DNA from: Mimachlamys varia
Taxonomy: Eukaryota > Mollusca > Bivalvia > Pectinida > Pectinidae
Assembly (NCBI GenBank): GCA_947623455.1
Contig: OX392527.1
Coordinates: 27,086,201 to 27,150,200 of the forward strand
Direction: 5' to 3'
DNA length: 64,000 bases
Of this stretch, positions 22,953-34,500 are shown one piece after another. The notes under the pieces were generated by a model, which was not told the origin of the DNA, ran no database searches, and saw only the letters and a list, made by a program, of their open reading frames with translations. The translations under genes were made by a program, and so were the position numbers. The stretch's first letter is position 1, and the number at the start of each line of letters is the position of its first letter.

Positions 22953-23779
22953 GCGTGAGGATGACAGTACCAGTATGGTTCAAGTTATTAGTCCAGGGAT
23001 GTGGGGATGACAGTTAATTCATCGGTGTCCATAGTAATTACTGGGTTGTCTGTCTATGATTTTGTTTTCAAAGACTAATTATTTAAGTTTGACATGACGA
23101 AACACTTGACAATATGAAGATTTGTAGATGTTCACTAGGGGTTTAAAAGGTTATCTAAGACTATTGGGATGGAGGGAGGAGAGGTGGTTATCGACTGAAT
23201 ATGACACATTTGACACATTGAAACACTGACATTTAGATGTGTACTGAGGGATAAACAGTTTTATAGGCTGTGTTTCTCTTGCTAATATTACTTAATAAAT
23301 AGGGGTTAATGTGACTTAAAATTCTATCTTTGAATTCTAAAATACTCAAATTTTGGAAATTGGACATGGCAATATATTAATGATGTGTAGGTTTCGAAGT
23401 CACTATTACTTTGATCAGTTCTCACAAAAATGTCTTGTTTTTTTGGTAACAATGAGAACTGATATTTAGTTAGTTAAAAACCAGTGGCTTGCATATAGAC
23501 CAACTAAAGCCGTTATATCCAATATTAGCAGACAAACACAATGTTTTTTCTTCAGAATTTATTTATACATGGTATGACATGAATCAATACTTATGGCTAA
23601 ATTATCACACTGCTCATTGCATGAGCTTCATATTCATAACAATCATAGATTCAATGTTACTTCATTGGCAATGATAACAAGTATACAACTCAAATTGAAG
23701 TTGAAGGGTTAAATGTTTTTGTTAGTAAAATCTGAGGAGTTCAGGGCTTTCAGCCTACATGTGCTTCTGATATATAGCA
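22953..23779. other. Intergenic, no recognised feature
   Basis: Contains one leftover partial 28-bp unit near 22945 and otherwise AT-rich sequence with no supported gene. Confidence 0.5.
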
Positions 23780-24475
23780 GGTGATAATGAGGGACCCATT
23801 GTGAGGGAACCAACATGTGGGAACCATAATGAGGGAACCAACATGAAGAAACACGAGGTAACCAACATGAGGTAACCAACATGAGGTAACCAACATGAGG
23901 TAACCATCATGAGGTAACCAACATGAGGTTACCAACATGAGGTAACCAAAATGAGGTAACCATCATGAGGTAACCAACATGAGGTAACCATCATGAGGGA
24001 ACCAACATGAGGTAACCACCATGAGGTAACCAACATAAGGTAATCAACATGAGGTAACCAAAATGAGGTAACCAACATGAGGTAACCAACATGAGGTAAC
24101 CATCATGAGGTAACCATTATGAGGTTACCAACATGAGGTAACCAAAATGAGGTAACCATCATGAGGTAACCAACATGAGGTAACCATCATGAGGTAACCA
24201 AAATGAGGTAACCATCATGAGGTAACCATTATGAGGTTTCCAACATGAGGTAACCATCATGAGGTAACCAACATGAGGTAATCAACATGAGGTAACCATT
24301 ATGAGGAAACCAACATGAGGTAACCATCATGAGGTAACCAACATGAGGTAACCATTGTGAGGGAACCAACATGAGGTAACCAACATGAGGTAATCAACAT
24401 GAGGTAACCAACATGAGGTAACCATCATGTGGAAACTATAATGAGGAAGCACGAGGGAACCAACATGAGAAACTG
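23780..24475. repeat. 14-bp minisatellite, about 48 copies
   Basis: The unit is ATGAGGTAACCAAC with CATC, AAAA and TTAT variants. The edges decay into gagggaaccaac and gaggaagcac. Confidence 0.93.
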
Positions 24476-25199
24476 GACTTGTATACATACAGTCAAATAT
24501 TATCTCAAAGGCAGCAGGACCATGAGAAAACTTCAAATTATCTTTAAGGGAGTTCCAATGTTTGCCATGAAGTTTGACTACCAAAGAAATACTTCCAATT
24601 TATACAAGGTAGAGATAAAAGTCTGACCAAAATTTAAACCCTAGTCCTCTGGAAACTAAACCATTTCTTTGACCAATTGAGCTTATATGAGTTGAATTGC
24701 TGGCTATCTGTCAAGTTCAGTTAAGCTATACTCGTCAACAAGTTTTATTTCTATATTCACTATACATTCATAAGTATGTTACAAGCAATGTACTCTTATG
24801 AAGATATACAGTGTATATATATCAATGTCTTATGCCATTATTATGTGTCAAAATATAAAAAAAAGTTGGGCAGTCTCTTTCATATTTGCAGGACTCTCAT
24901 CAGAATTTCTTTGAAACTAAAAATTAACCACAAAAATGTCTTTTATGTAATAGGAATGAATACCTGTATGAACATGAAATTAAATTTTCCATCAACACAA
25001 GACAAAAATCAAAATATTTCTGCATGTTTTCATTAGCTTTGTTCACTAATTCCAATTTGTGAACATTTTATTTAACTCTAAATGACCCTGAACATTATGA
25101 CTTTGCCTAAGTCAAACTATTGAATAACTATTGTTACCTGCCTATGCTAATATAGTGAATATTAATTCAATATGTTATACATGTGTTTATTAAGGGTTA
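24476..25199. other. Intergenic, no recognised feature
   Basis: AT-rich, stop codons in every frame; nothing supported. Confidence 0.5.
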
Positions 25200-25700
25200 A
25201 GGTGTAGTTACAGGGACCAAGAAAAACCCAAAAGTGAAGTTTAAGAACAATCCATTAAGTATCTATCAAGAAATAGTGATAATAAGCTTAATTCTCTTAA
25301 AATCCAAGATGGCCACCTGTCGGCCATATTATTTTTCAGAGCCACCTGAAAATGAGACAATGCACATAAGAGACCAGAGGGGAGCCTACATGTGAAATTT
25401 GAGAATAATCCATCCAATACTCTCAAGAAATAGAGATAAATTAGTACTCTTAAAATACCACATGACCGCCTGTATGCCATATCAATTTTCGGATCAGTCC
25501 ATAAAATTTAACAATACACGACCAGAGACTAAGGGGAACCTAAATATGAAATTTGTGAAAATGATCAAACTGATACATCTCAAGAAATAACCATCACAAG
25601 AGTTGTTTAAGGACGGATCCTGGGGCAATGGAGGCCGGACAAAGATGCAGGGTGATTTGAAGTATAGCCCACATATGATGATGGTAGGCTGAAGATAATT
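25200..25700 (-). mobile_element. Tandem-repeat element, decayed (family 5)
   Basis: About three units of 130-160 bp repeat caagaaatagNgataa, cttaaaatNccaNatggccNcctgt and atgaaatttgNgaa. They end in ggacggatcc, then cagggtgatttgaa and an imperfect hairpin (tagcccacatatgatgatggtaggct). In minus orientation the order is hairpin, simple repeat, tandem units, as in the other families here. Confidence 0.5.
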
Positions 25701-26688
25701 GGATGAAATGTTTTTAAAATAAATCTAAAGGAGGTAAAGATGAGATATTGTTGCAGTACAAAACATCATTCATGTAAATTAATTGTAGATAAGTAAGAAA
25801 TGCAAAACCACACATCTTAATGACCTCTAAAACAGCATGTATTTGTCAAAGTATTTAATTGTACACTCAGTGCACTTATGGATTTATTTGTCCCAAAAAA
25901 AAATTGTGAGGTTAGATTTACAGAGTTGTGACATGTACACTGTACTGATTATATATATTATTTAATCACTAACATCATCCAATAAATGGCATGGTTAATT
26001 TGTGAAAACTAAAATGTTGTACTAGGAAATGTGATTATAATATGAACTGATAACAGTGTTAACTCCTTGATACAGATGGATGATAAATTATGAACTGATA
26101 ATAGTGGTAACTCCCATTATAATCATCAGTAGTTGATTAGAATTGTTATTTACAAGCACTTTAAAAATTAAGAATTGTTTCATCTTTCTTTCATTTCAGT
26201 CCGATACTGTAAACATATTTTAATAGTAATCAAATGTGTCATTGATTTTCGCACTGAAAGTGTTCTTATAAATAATAACTGTATGAATTTCATATTCTGT
26301 ATATTGCTTTCTACAGCAACAACAACTTTGAATACGCCAATTCATCTTTGCACTTATCTATTTTAATTTGGATATGTGCTAAAATTTAAGTGTGCCAAAA
26401 TAAGCAAGTTAACAATATTCTGATTTCAGCAGAATTATTGAATTAAGCAGCATTACATAAGTTAAACATTTTTTCCCTGATGAAAACAAACCTGCTGCAC
26501 AATTCTTACAAAATCAGTGTATATTGGAACACCACATTACCCTTGAGAGATATCCATGTTTAATCAATGCATTTACACAATCAGTTGACAATCTATCCTA
26601 GCCTATTATGTAACTGATTACAAACCCCTTATAACATCTATAATTGTCAATTATATATTATTAGCCCAATACTTCCTCAGGACTTTTA
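25701..26688. other. Intergenic, no recognised feature
   Basis: AT-rich spacer without a supported gene or repeat. Confidence 0.5.
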
Positions 26689-28487
26689 AACAAGAGGCCC
26701 AATGGGCCTGCATCGCTCACCTGGTATCGATCTCTGACTTATATTATAGTGTAACCCTAAAGTCCCCTAAAATCTTTTACTGTAAGACATTTAGAAGAAC
26801 ATGTTAAGATTTAAACATATTTCACCCCCGTGACCTTATAGGACAACATCATTTTCATTTTCAAATTTTGTTTGGCTTCATCCCAGGACACTACCAGCCA
26901 AATATCATGTCTCTAGGCATTTGGGTTTATCAGTCGCTCAAAGCTTTTAACCGATTTAACCACTATGACCTTTAATATGGGTCAAGCTCATTTTCCCTCC
27001 CAAAGTTTGTCAAGCTTCATACAAGGAACCTTTCAGCCAAATATCATGCTTCTAGGGCTTTTGGTATTTCAGAAGAAGTCGTTTAAACGTTTTAACAGAT
27101 TTTACCCCTGTGACCTTGAATATAGGTCAACGTCATTTCTTTTCGAAATACTTTGTCGGGCTTCATCCAAGAAACCTTTCAGCCAAATATCATGCTTCTA
27201 GGGCTTTTGGTACTTCAGAAGTAGTCGTTTGAATGTTTTAGCAGATTTGACCCCTGTGACCTTGAATATAAGTCAAGGTCATTTCTTTTCGCAAACTTTG
27301 TTGGGCTTCATCCAAGAAAACTTTCAGCCAAATATCATGCTTCTAGGGTTTTTGGTATTCCAGAAGAAGTCGTTTGAATGTTTTAACAGATTTGACCCCT
27401 GTGACCTTGAATATTGGTCAAGCTCATTTTCCTTCCCAAAGTTTGTCAAGCTTCATACAAGGAACCTTTCAGCCAAATATCATGCTTCTAGGGCTTTTGG
27501 TATTTCAGAAGTAGTCGTTTGAATGTTTTAACAGATTTGACCCCTGTGACCTTGAAAATAAGTCAACGTCATTTTTTTTCGCAAGCTTTGTTTGGCTTCA
27601 TCCAAGGAACCTTTCAGCCAAATATCATGCTTCTAGGGCTTTTGGTATTCCAGAAGAAGTCTTTTTAAGGTTTTAACAGATTTGACCCCTCTGACCTTGA
27701 ATATAGGTCAAGGTCATTTCTTTTCGCAAACACTGTCGGGCTTCATCCAAGGAACCTTTCAGCCAAATATCATGCTTCTAGGGCTTTTGGTAGTTCAGAA
27801 GAAGTCGTTTAAATGTTTTAACGGATTTGACCCCTGTGACCTTGAATATAGGTCAAGGTCATTTCTTTTCGCAAACTTTGTCGGAATTAATCCAAGGAAA
27901 CTTTCAGCCAAATATCATGCTTCTAGGGCTTTTGGCATTTCAGAAGAAGTCGTTTGAATGTTTTAACAGATTTGACCCCTGTGACCTTGGATATAGGTCA
28001 ACGTCATTTCTTTTAGCAAACTTTGTTGGGCTTTATCCAAGGAACATTTCAGCCAAATATCATACTTCTAGGGATTTTGGTGTATTAGAAGAAGTCGTTT
28101 AAAGGTTAAAATAGATTTAACCTCACTGTGACCTTGAATATGGGTCAAGGTCGTTTCTTTTCGCAAACTTTATTCGGCTTCATCCAAGGAAGCTACCGAT
28201 CAAATATGAGGTCTCTATGTCTGACGGTATTTTAGAAGAAGTTGTTTAAAGGTTTCGACATTTTTGACCCCTGTGACCTTGAAATTAGGTCAAAGTGATT
28301 TTTTTCCCAAACTTTGTTCAGCTCCTTCCAAGAAAGCTACCAGCCAAATTTCATGTCACTAGGCCTTTCAGTATTTTAGAAGAAGTCGTTTAAAAGAAAA
28401 AGTTGACGGACGCAGGACGGACGGACGGACGACGGACGCTGCACCGTCACATAAGCTCACTTGGCCCTTCGGGCCAGGTGAGTTAAA
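26689..28487 (-). mobile_element. Hairpin/tandem-repeat element, family 4
   Basis: The left end has hairpin GGCCCAATGGGCC followed by gctcacctgg. The right end has CACTTGGCCC-TTC-GGGCCAGGTG followed by agttaaaa. The inverted CTCACCTGG near both ends suggests terminal inverted repeats. Between them are about ten units of 145 bp (gaccttgaatataggtcaag, tttcagccaaatatcatgc, cagaagaagtcgtttgaatg). A GGACGGACGG tract lies next to the right hairpin. Open frames inside are repeat artefacts. Confidence 0.75.
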
Positions 28488-31352
28488 AGCATATCATGTC
28501 TTCATTCCCAGAAATTATGCACAAATGGACAGAAGCAAATTGTAAAATAAAGTATACCTTAATTCTCATAGCCAGCAAACATCTTATATATCATACAGAG
28601 CCTTTATTATTGATACTCCAAGTTACGAACAAATCTGCTCCTGACTAGATAGAAGCATATACTAGTTTAAGTAGACAAATGATCAAGTAGAGGACATGTT
28701 GTATCAAAAAATAGAAATATTTACAGCTTCATACCACATGATAACAAGGCTTAATTTACAAAGGAGAGTCAATATAAAGCAAAATTCACAGAAAGGCAGT
28801 AAGTACCGAGCATCAAACATGGACACTTATTTGGGTGCATTTCCTAACTTTGCTGTGGGGTACAATAGTGTATGACATCATATAAATTCCAAACCAGAGC
28901 TGTAGTTATGATATGAAAACATTTGACCTCCAATAAATCATGAAGGATATATCATCTTAAATCATAGTATAGTTTTAGGAAGCCTCTGACTGTCAAACAA
29001 AATATTTCAAGTTACAGTGTAGGCTACATGAGTAATTTCATTATATGAAAACTCTTTGAAAACATAAGTGTGCTAATTGCACTACAATGGTTTTCACAGG
29101 AGAATATGGTACTCCAACAATGTCACAATTGTCAATTTTCTGAATTAATCAACATAAATGGAAAATAGATAATTTTCTCTTTGGCTTATAGTAATTAGAT
29201 TCCATAGAGTACTGTTCTTTTGAATCCATACTGCTAGTGTATAGGTCAAAATGTAACTGATATTCTTTTGAATTAATTGCTATTTCATAGCAATTAACTC
29301 AACCATTAACAATAAAAGATATTACATGTTAAAACATTTCCTTGATGTGCATTTGACAGACCCCCTATAAAATCACACCAGGCACAGAGTGTGGGATATA
29401 ACGACTGAAGGAAAAGTCAAAATAGCCAGTTACAACTGTAAAAAAAAGTACAAAATAAAAGGTTGAAAAGCCTGTCCCCGACCTCATTTTCCTGTAAAGA
29501 AATAAAAACACAGATTTTATATGTAAAAGTGGATCAAAAATCCCTTTTATGTTCACAATGTCTATCAACAATTCTTGTGTACGAATTATTGAAATGCTGC
29601 AAAACATTCATGAGACATTTTATGTAAAAAATGTTTTGTTTTATCACAATGATTGTGGAAATATTCATTTACAAATTAGTATAATACATGTAATAAGTAA
29701 TTGTTTACTTTCTTTTATTATAATATCAACACAACCATACTTCAATCATTCATACTTTTTTTTTTGAAAATTAGTCACAAACAGCCTATAAACAATGTTA
29801 CATTTCTTTTTCAGCAAGAGTGGTTGAATTATGTTTGGCATTCATTATCATTAGAATGAAAAACACTTTGAGGTGATCTTTTATCCTCAGACCCTCTCAT
29901 GTGTAAAAACTGCTGACTTTGTTGCCGTAAAAACATTAAAATGCTTAATTTGTATCTTGAGTTATTGAAGTAAACTTGCTATTTTTACAAACATTCAATT
30001 AATTGCCAAAAAGACCACACAAAGCGCCCCATGGGAAAGAAGTGACCATACTTCATCTGGAAATTTGTTAACAATAATGTAAGATTTCATATTTAAAGAC
30101 TTTGTCTTTTTATGAAGAAGACCAAATATTTCTACTTTCAAATTGTCTCCATTGTTGCTATTTGCCTTGATCAAGTTAAAATATTTCTAAATATATCTTT
30201 TCTTTTAAAACTTGAGCAAAAATAAGAAGTTTATTAATCATTAATTAAATTGAAAATCTAATCGAATCCATGACATAACCACAGAAATAGGTCTTATTCT
30301 ATTGTAAAACAATGTTCTCACATTTGTACAAAAAAATGTTTGTTCCACAAACTAGAGTTATCACCCTTTAACTATACTTAAGCATGTGCCTAATTTCTAT
30401 GTGGGTGCAGCGATATATGCAAACTATCCAGGTTTGAGACACAACTGTGTGACATCATCAACAATAGACATGGGCAAAGTTAACCACAAGGCTTATGCAA
30501 ATCTCATGTTATTACATATATTGAACTGTTCTCTTGCTTATAAATTTTGAAATAAACGTTTAGCCTGCAGATGGGACAACAATGAACACATTGTCACATT
30601 CACAGAAAAACACTGTAAATATATAAAGGAATAATCTTTTATTTTGCTTTGTTTCTGAGATCATAAATCCAATGAAGCAAACTGTTTATAAATGCAAACG
30701 CAATTCACCTCATGATTCATTGGATTTACGATCTCATAAAAGAAACAAAATGAAAAGTTAACCCTTGAGAATGCTTCAGTGCTATTGCTACTTAACATGG
30801 ATACACTGGGCAGCTAGTGATATCACAATCTCCTCAGGTAAATAGGTACTGGCATATAGTTTGATACACTACACGATTTTGGCACAAAATATAAATGGTT
30901 TTGTATATGTATACTGTAGGAATCAATCTGATTGGAAATCTGATAAATCAACATTACAAATAAATGTACTTTTTGGCATGAAATTTTCATTTGTGCCGTT
31001 CAACTGTACCATTTAATACAACAATTTGGCTGAAATAAAATCAATTTGATTAAGAGAAATCACACTGATCCACCAACATTGTGTGACATTAATTTAAGAT
31101 ATTCAAAAAAGCAACACATATTAAATTTATAAGCTTACAGCAAACATTTTACTCTAGCCATCAAATAATGTAGCAATCACTTAGTCTTTCAACACATTCC
31201 ATTGGCTGTACACATCCTATATCTTCATATCCTGTTGTGTACTGACCTTGAAATTTCTAGAGACCTTCAAGTGACACTATCAGGTGAAATGGTATTGCTT
31301 CACTTTTTTTTATCTGTTACACATTGGAAACATCTGATGTTAAATGGCAAAA
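28488..31352. other. 3' flank or 3' UTR of the LRR gene
   Basis: AT-rich with no supported coding exon. Minus-strand AATAAA motifs (for example near 30637, 29713 and 28607) are possible poly(A) signals for the LRR gene; I cannot choose between them. The only structure seen is the inverted repeat at 30628-30762. Confidence 0.4.
30628..30762. repeat. Inverted repeat downstream of the LRR gene
   Basis: tttctgagatcataaatcc and aatgaa on the left pair with ttcattggatttacgatctc on the right, extended by ttattttgctttgtttc against gaaacaaaatgaaaag. The loop is about 45 bases. In a minus-strand 3' UTR this would form a stem of about 35 bp. Confidence 0.7.
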
Positions 31353-31534
31353 TCATTCTTCCTCATCTTCATCAGCGTCATCGAACTGTCCTGTCTCTGC
31401 TGCAAAGGCTACCTGGTACTTGATAATTGGCTCTGTGTGGATGTCGTAAGGCAAAAATAAATGTTCATCCACCTCATAGCCAGCTTCAGCCAAAGTCTTG
31501 GGAGGTGGGTGCTGGTATATGTTATTGAAGTCAT
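31353..31534 (-). CDS. LRR gene last coding exon
   Basis: The acceptor is tgtatcttttcag. It reads DDFNNIYQHPPPKTLAEAGY, EVDEHLFLPYDIHTEPI and ends DDADEDEEE-stop (TGA at 31355-31353). A strongly acidic C-terminus with a Pro/Tyr-containing conserved-looking block before it. Confidence 0.9.
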
Positions 31535-34500
31535 CTGAAAAGATACAAAAATATTAACAAGACTTAAATTTCATTTCTGTTCGCAATAATGGATTGTGTT
31601 ATTTAGCTGTGAATAGATTCTGAAATCATTTTGCTTTATATTTTGATGATTCAGTGTACGGTACTAATTCCATTACCCCCTCCCCCTGTCTGACTTCCGT
31701 GCAGGGGGTGTGTAACACCAATAGCCTCGTGGTATATGTTCTTATTTCTACTGAATTCTCTCCAAGGATGAACACCCTACCAAATGGATTTTCTGTTTGT
31801 ATTTCCTCAATCTCAGCATCCCAGTCTTCCGCAGGTTCTGGTGGGTCCTCTGAAGCCTCCTCCGATCGTGGTTCTGCTACCTCTGACACAGGATCTTCTT
31901 TACTCCCTGTGAGTGAAATAGTAGTGAAATCAAATCAAAAACAACAAAACACTATCATGAGTATACACCAAGTTTTTAAATTAGTAAATGAGAAAATATA
32001 ATATTATAATAATTCTCCATAAAGAAAATAATTTGATTACATACAAATATAGTATTCAAACAGAATACACTGTACTTATAACCAGCATTGATATCATATT
32101 GCTTGAGAAAATAATTCAAAACTTGTGTCTCAAAAACCACCAAAATAAATTTCAATTTTAATTAAGTAGATGACACACATAATTATCATATCTTAATACT
32201 GGCTGGACAATAATCATGAGGGGATGTTAGCAACCAGTTATGGCATACCGTGTTTTCTGGTTTTGGGAAAGAAAAGTGGTGGCTCAAAGTCATCATCGCC
32301 ATTGAATTCATCACTTTTACTGTCACTGCTTGCTTCGTCAATCTCCTCTGAGGTTTCTGAGCCATACGGTCTGTGTCCTCTGTCATAGTGACGGACATAC
32401 TTCTCCCGTTTCTGGGGGCCAGTATGACTTCGCCAGATTGAGGAAGAGAGGTTTAGTTCAGCCGCCCGTCTGTACAGATCCTGAGAGTAACCATTGGTAT
32501 TAACCTGATCATCCTCTTCTTCACTCCCGTCTTCTTCCCTCTCCTCCACAGAAACTTGCTACAGATAAAACCAGTCTTATGGTTAATAGAAATATGAACT
32601 GTTATAATACAAATCTCATTGTCTTAACATTAATTCATTTTCACCACAGAGGCTTCCACTTATGATAAAAAATACTTGTTTTCATGATTTAATCTAAAGA
32701 TACAACAAGACCAGTGATACTTTCCCTTATTAAAACCTAACTATCTCAATTTGCCTTCTGTTTATTTTTTACTGTCATCACATGGTATAGTCAACATTGT
32801 GATTAATAAACTCCACAATTTACCTTCAACAAAGGAACCCACTGAAGAATGGTACTTTCATAGCAACACATGTTATTGTACAAGTATTCTTATCACTCAC
32901 ACTGAAACTCTTCCATTACTCATAATAAGTTTCTTCTGGGACTGGAGTACCCAGAGAAAACCCCTGTGGTTGGCAGGTGACCCCATAACTTTTCACATAC
33001 GGTCGGGGAATCAAACCCGGCCGTCTTGGTGAAAGGCAAGTGAGCTATCCACAGCACCACTCTAACACCTGAAGTTAATCGTAAGCATTTCTTGTTTATG
33101 CTTTGGTACCATTATACCTTGTCAGCTAGGCTCTTGATGTCATCATCATGAACGACGACATCCTGACGGGGTCGTCCACGCCAGTTGTTTTTTAGGTTTG
33201 GGTCACGTTTGGCATAAATGGTCTTCTTACTCAAGGTGGGAACCTCCTGCCAGGGAATGGGCAGCTTGTTCTATAGGAGTAAAAAGGCACATATATATAT
33301 ATGATATTTTCATCGCCATCTCTTTGTTTACTTCATTTTATTTCTGTTTCAGAATAACTGTTTGTCTCTGTTCTATGTTGCGATATGGAATATGTTCATG
33401 TTCCTGTTTTGATAAAGGAGTTGATCAACATGAAAATTTGACTATTTTTCTGCACTGTTGTTTTACTTTTTTTGACCTCATGATATTGAGATATACAATT
33501 CCTTGATTCCCTGACATTCACCAGACAACCCTCAACATCTAATGCCATTATCAATAGGGTACATTATGATACTAAACATAGATATCCCCGCGAAGTGGTC
33601 AAGTAACTATTTGGCCTTGAATCTTGATCGACGACAACCAAAATGTAATCAGGTGTAGACCTTGATCATGTAATCTTATGGAGTGAATATGAACTAAATC
33701 TGTCAGGGTTTATAAAATATCTTGAACACAAGCTTTTTAATCCCAATGGTCAACGGTGACCTTTGACCTTTTACTTTGCCCACCAAAATCTAATTAGGTG
33801 TAGACCTAGATCATAGAGCTATGATGTGATTGTGAGTCAAATCATTATCTGAACAGGTTTGTTTATATGTTGTACACAAGATCTTGACACATGTATGCAT
33901 GCAGACAAAGTCAGCGATTGCTATATACATGTAACCCGTTACCTAAGCTGGCGGTATAATTACGTAGTCTAGAGTGATCACATTACATGTTTGAAAAAAA
34001 TATCCCATTTTGTTTGATAATATTTAGGTAAACTTGGGTCTTTTGGCATTTTTGTATTCTAGATATCTAAATGTGAACTGTATGTGTTACACCAGTTTAT
34101 GTCAAACAGTGATTATCAATACAACTATACAAACCTCGTTTAAATCCAAACGGATAAGCTTAGTGAAATGTTCTATGGCTGTGGGGATTTCCAGGAGTTT
34201 GTTGTTGAACAAGTCTAGGCTATTAAGGTTGATCAGTCCACTGAAAGATTCTGGCAACTCCGCCAACTGTCAAAACAAAGTGTAGATATATTACATATGG
34301 CAATAACGGTCTCTTATATTACCAATCAGGATACTTTACAACATGGTTGGAATAATTATTCAAAGACCTGAAAAACAACTTATCTGGAAGTTTCAAGTGA
34401 TACTACATTTAAATATACATTTCCATATGTTAATAAAATATACCAATAAAGAAACATGTTTTTTCTATACTTTGATATTTGATTTGGTTGTCAATAATAT

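Noticed and set aside
26965..28102. Repeated open frames FDPCDLEYRSRSF ... FQPNIMLLGLL
   Set aside because: 145-bp tandem units of the family-4 element; the frame shifts between units and reflects repetition, not selection.
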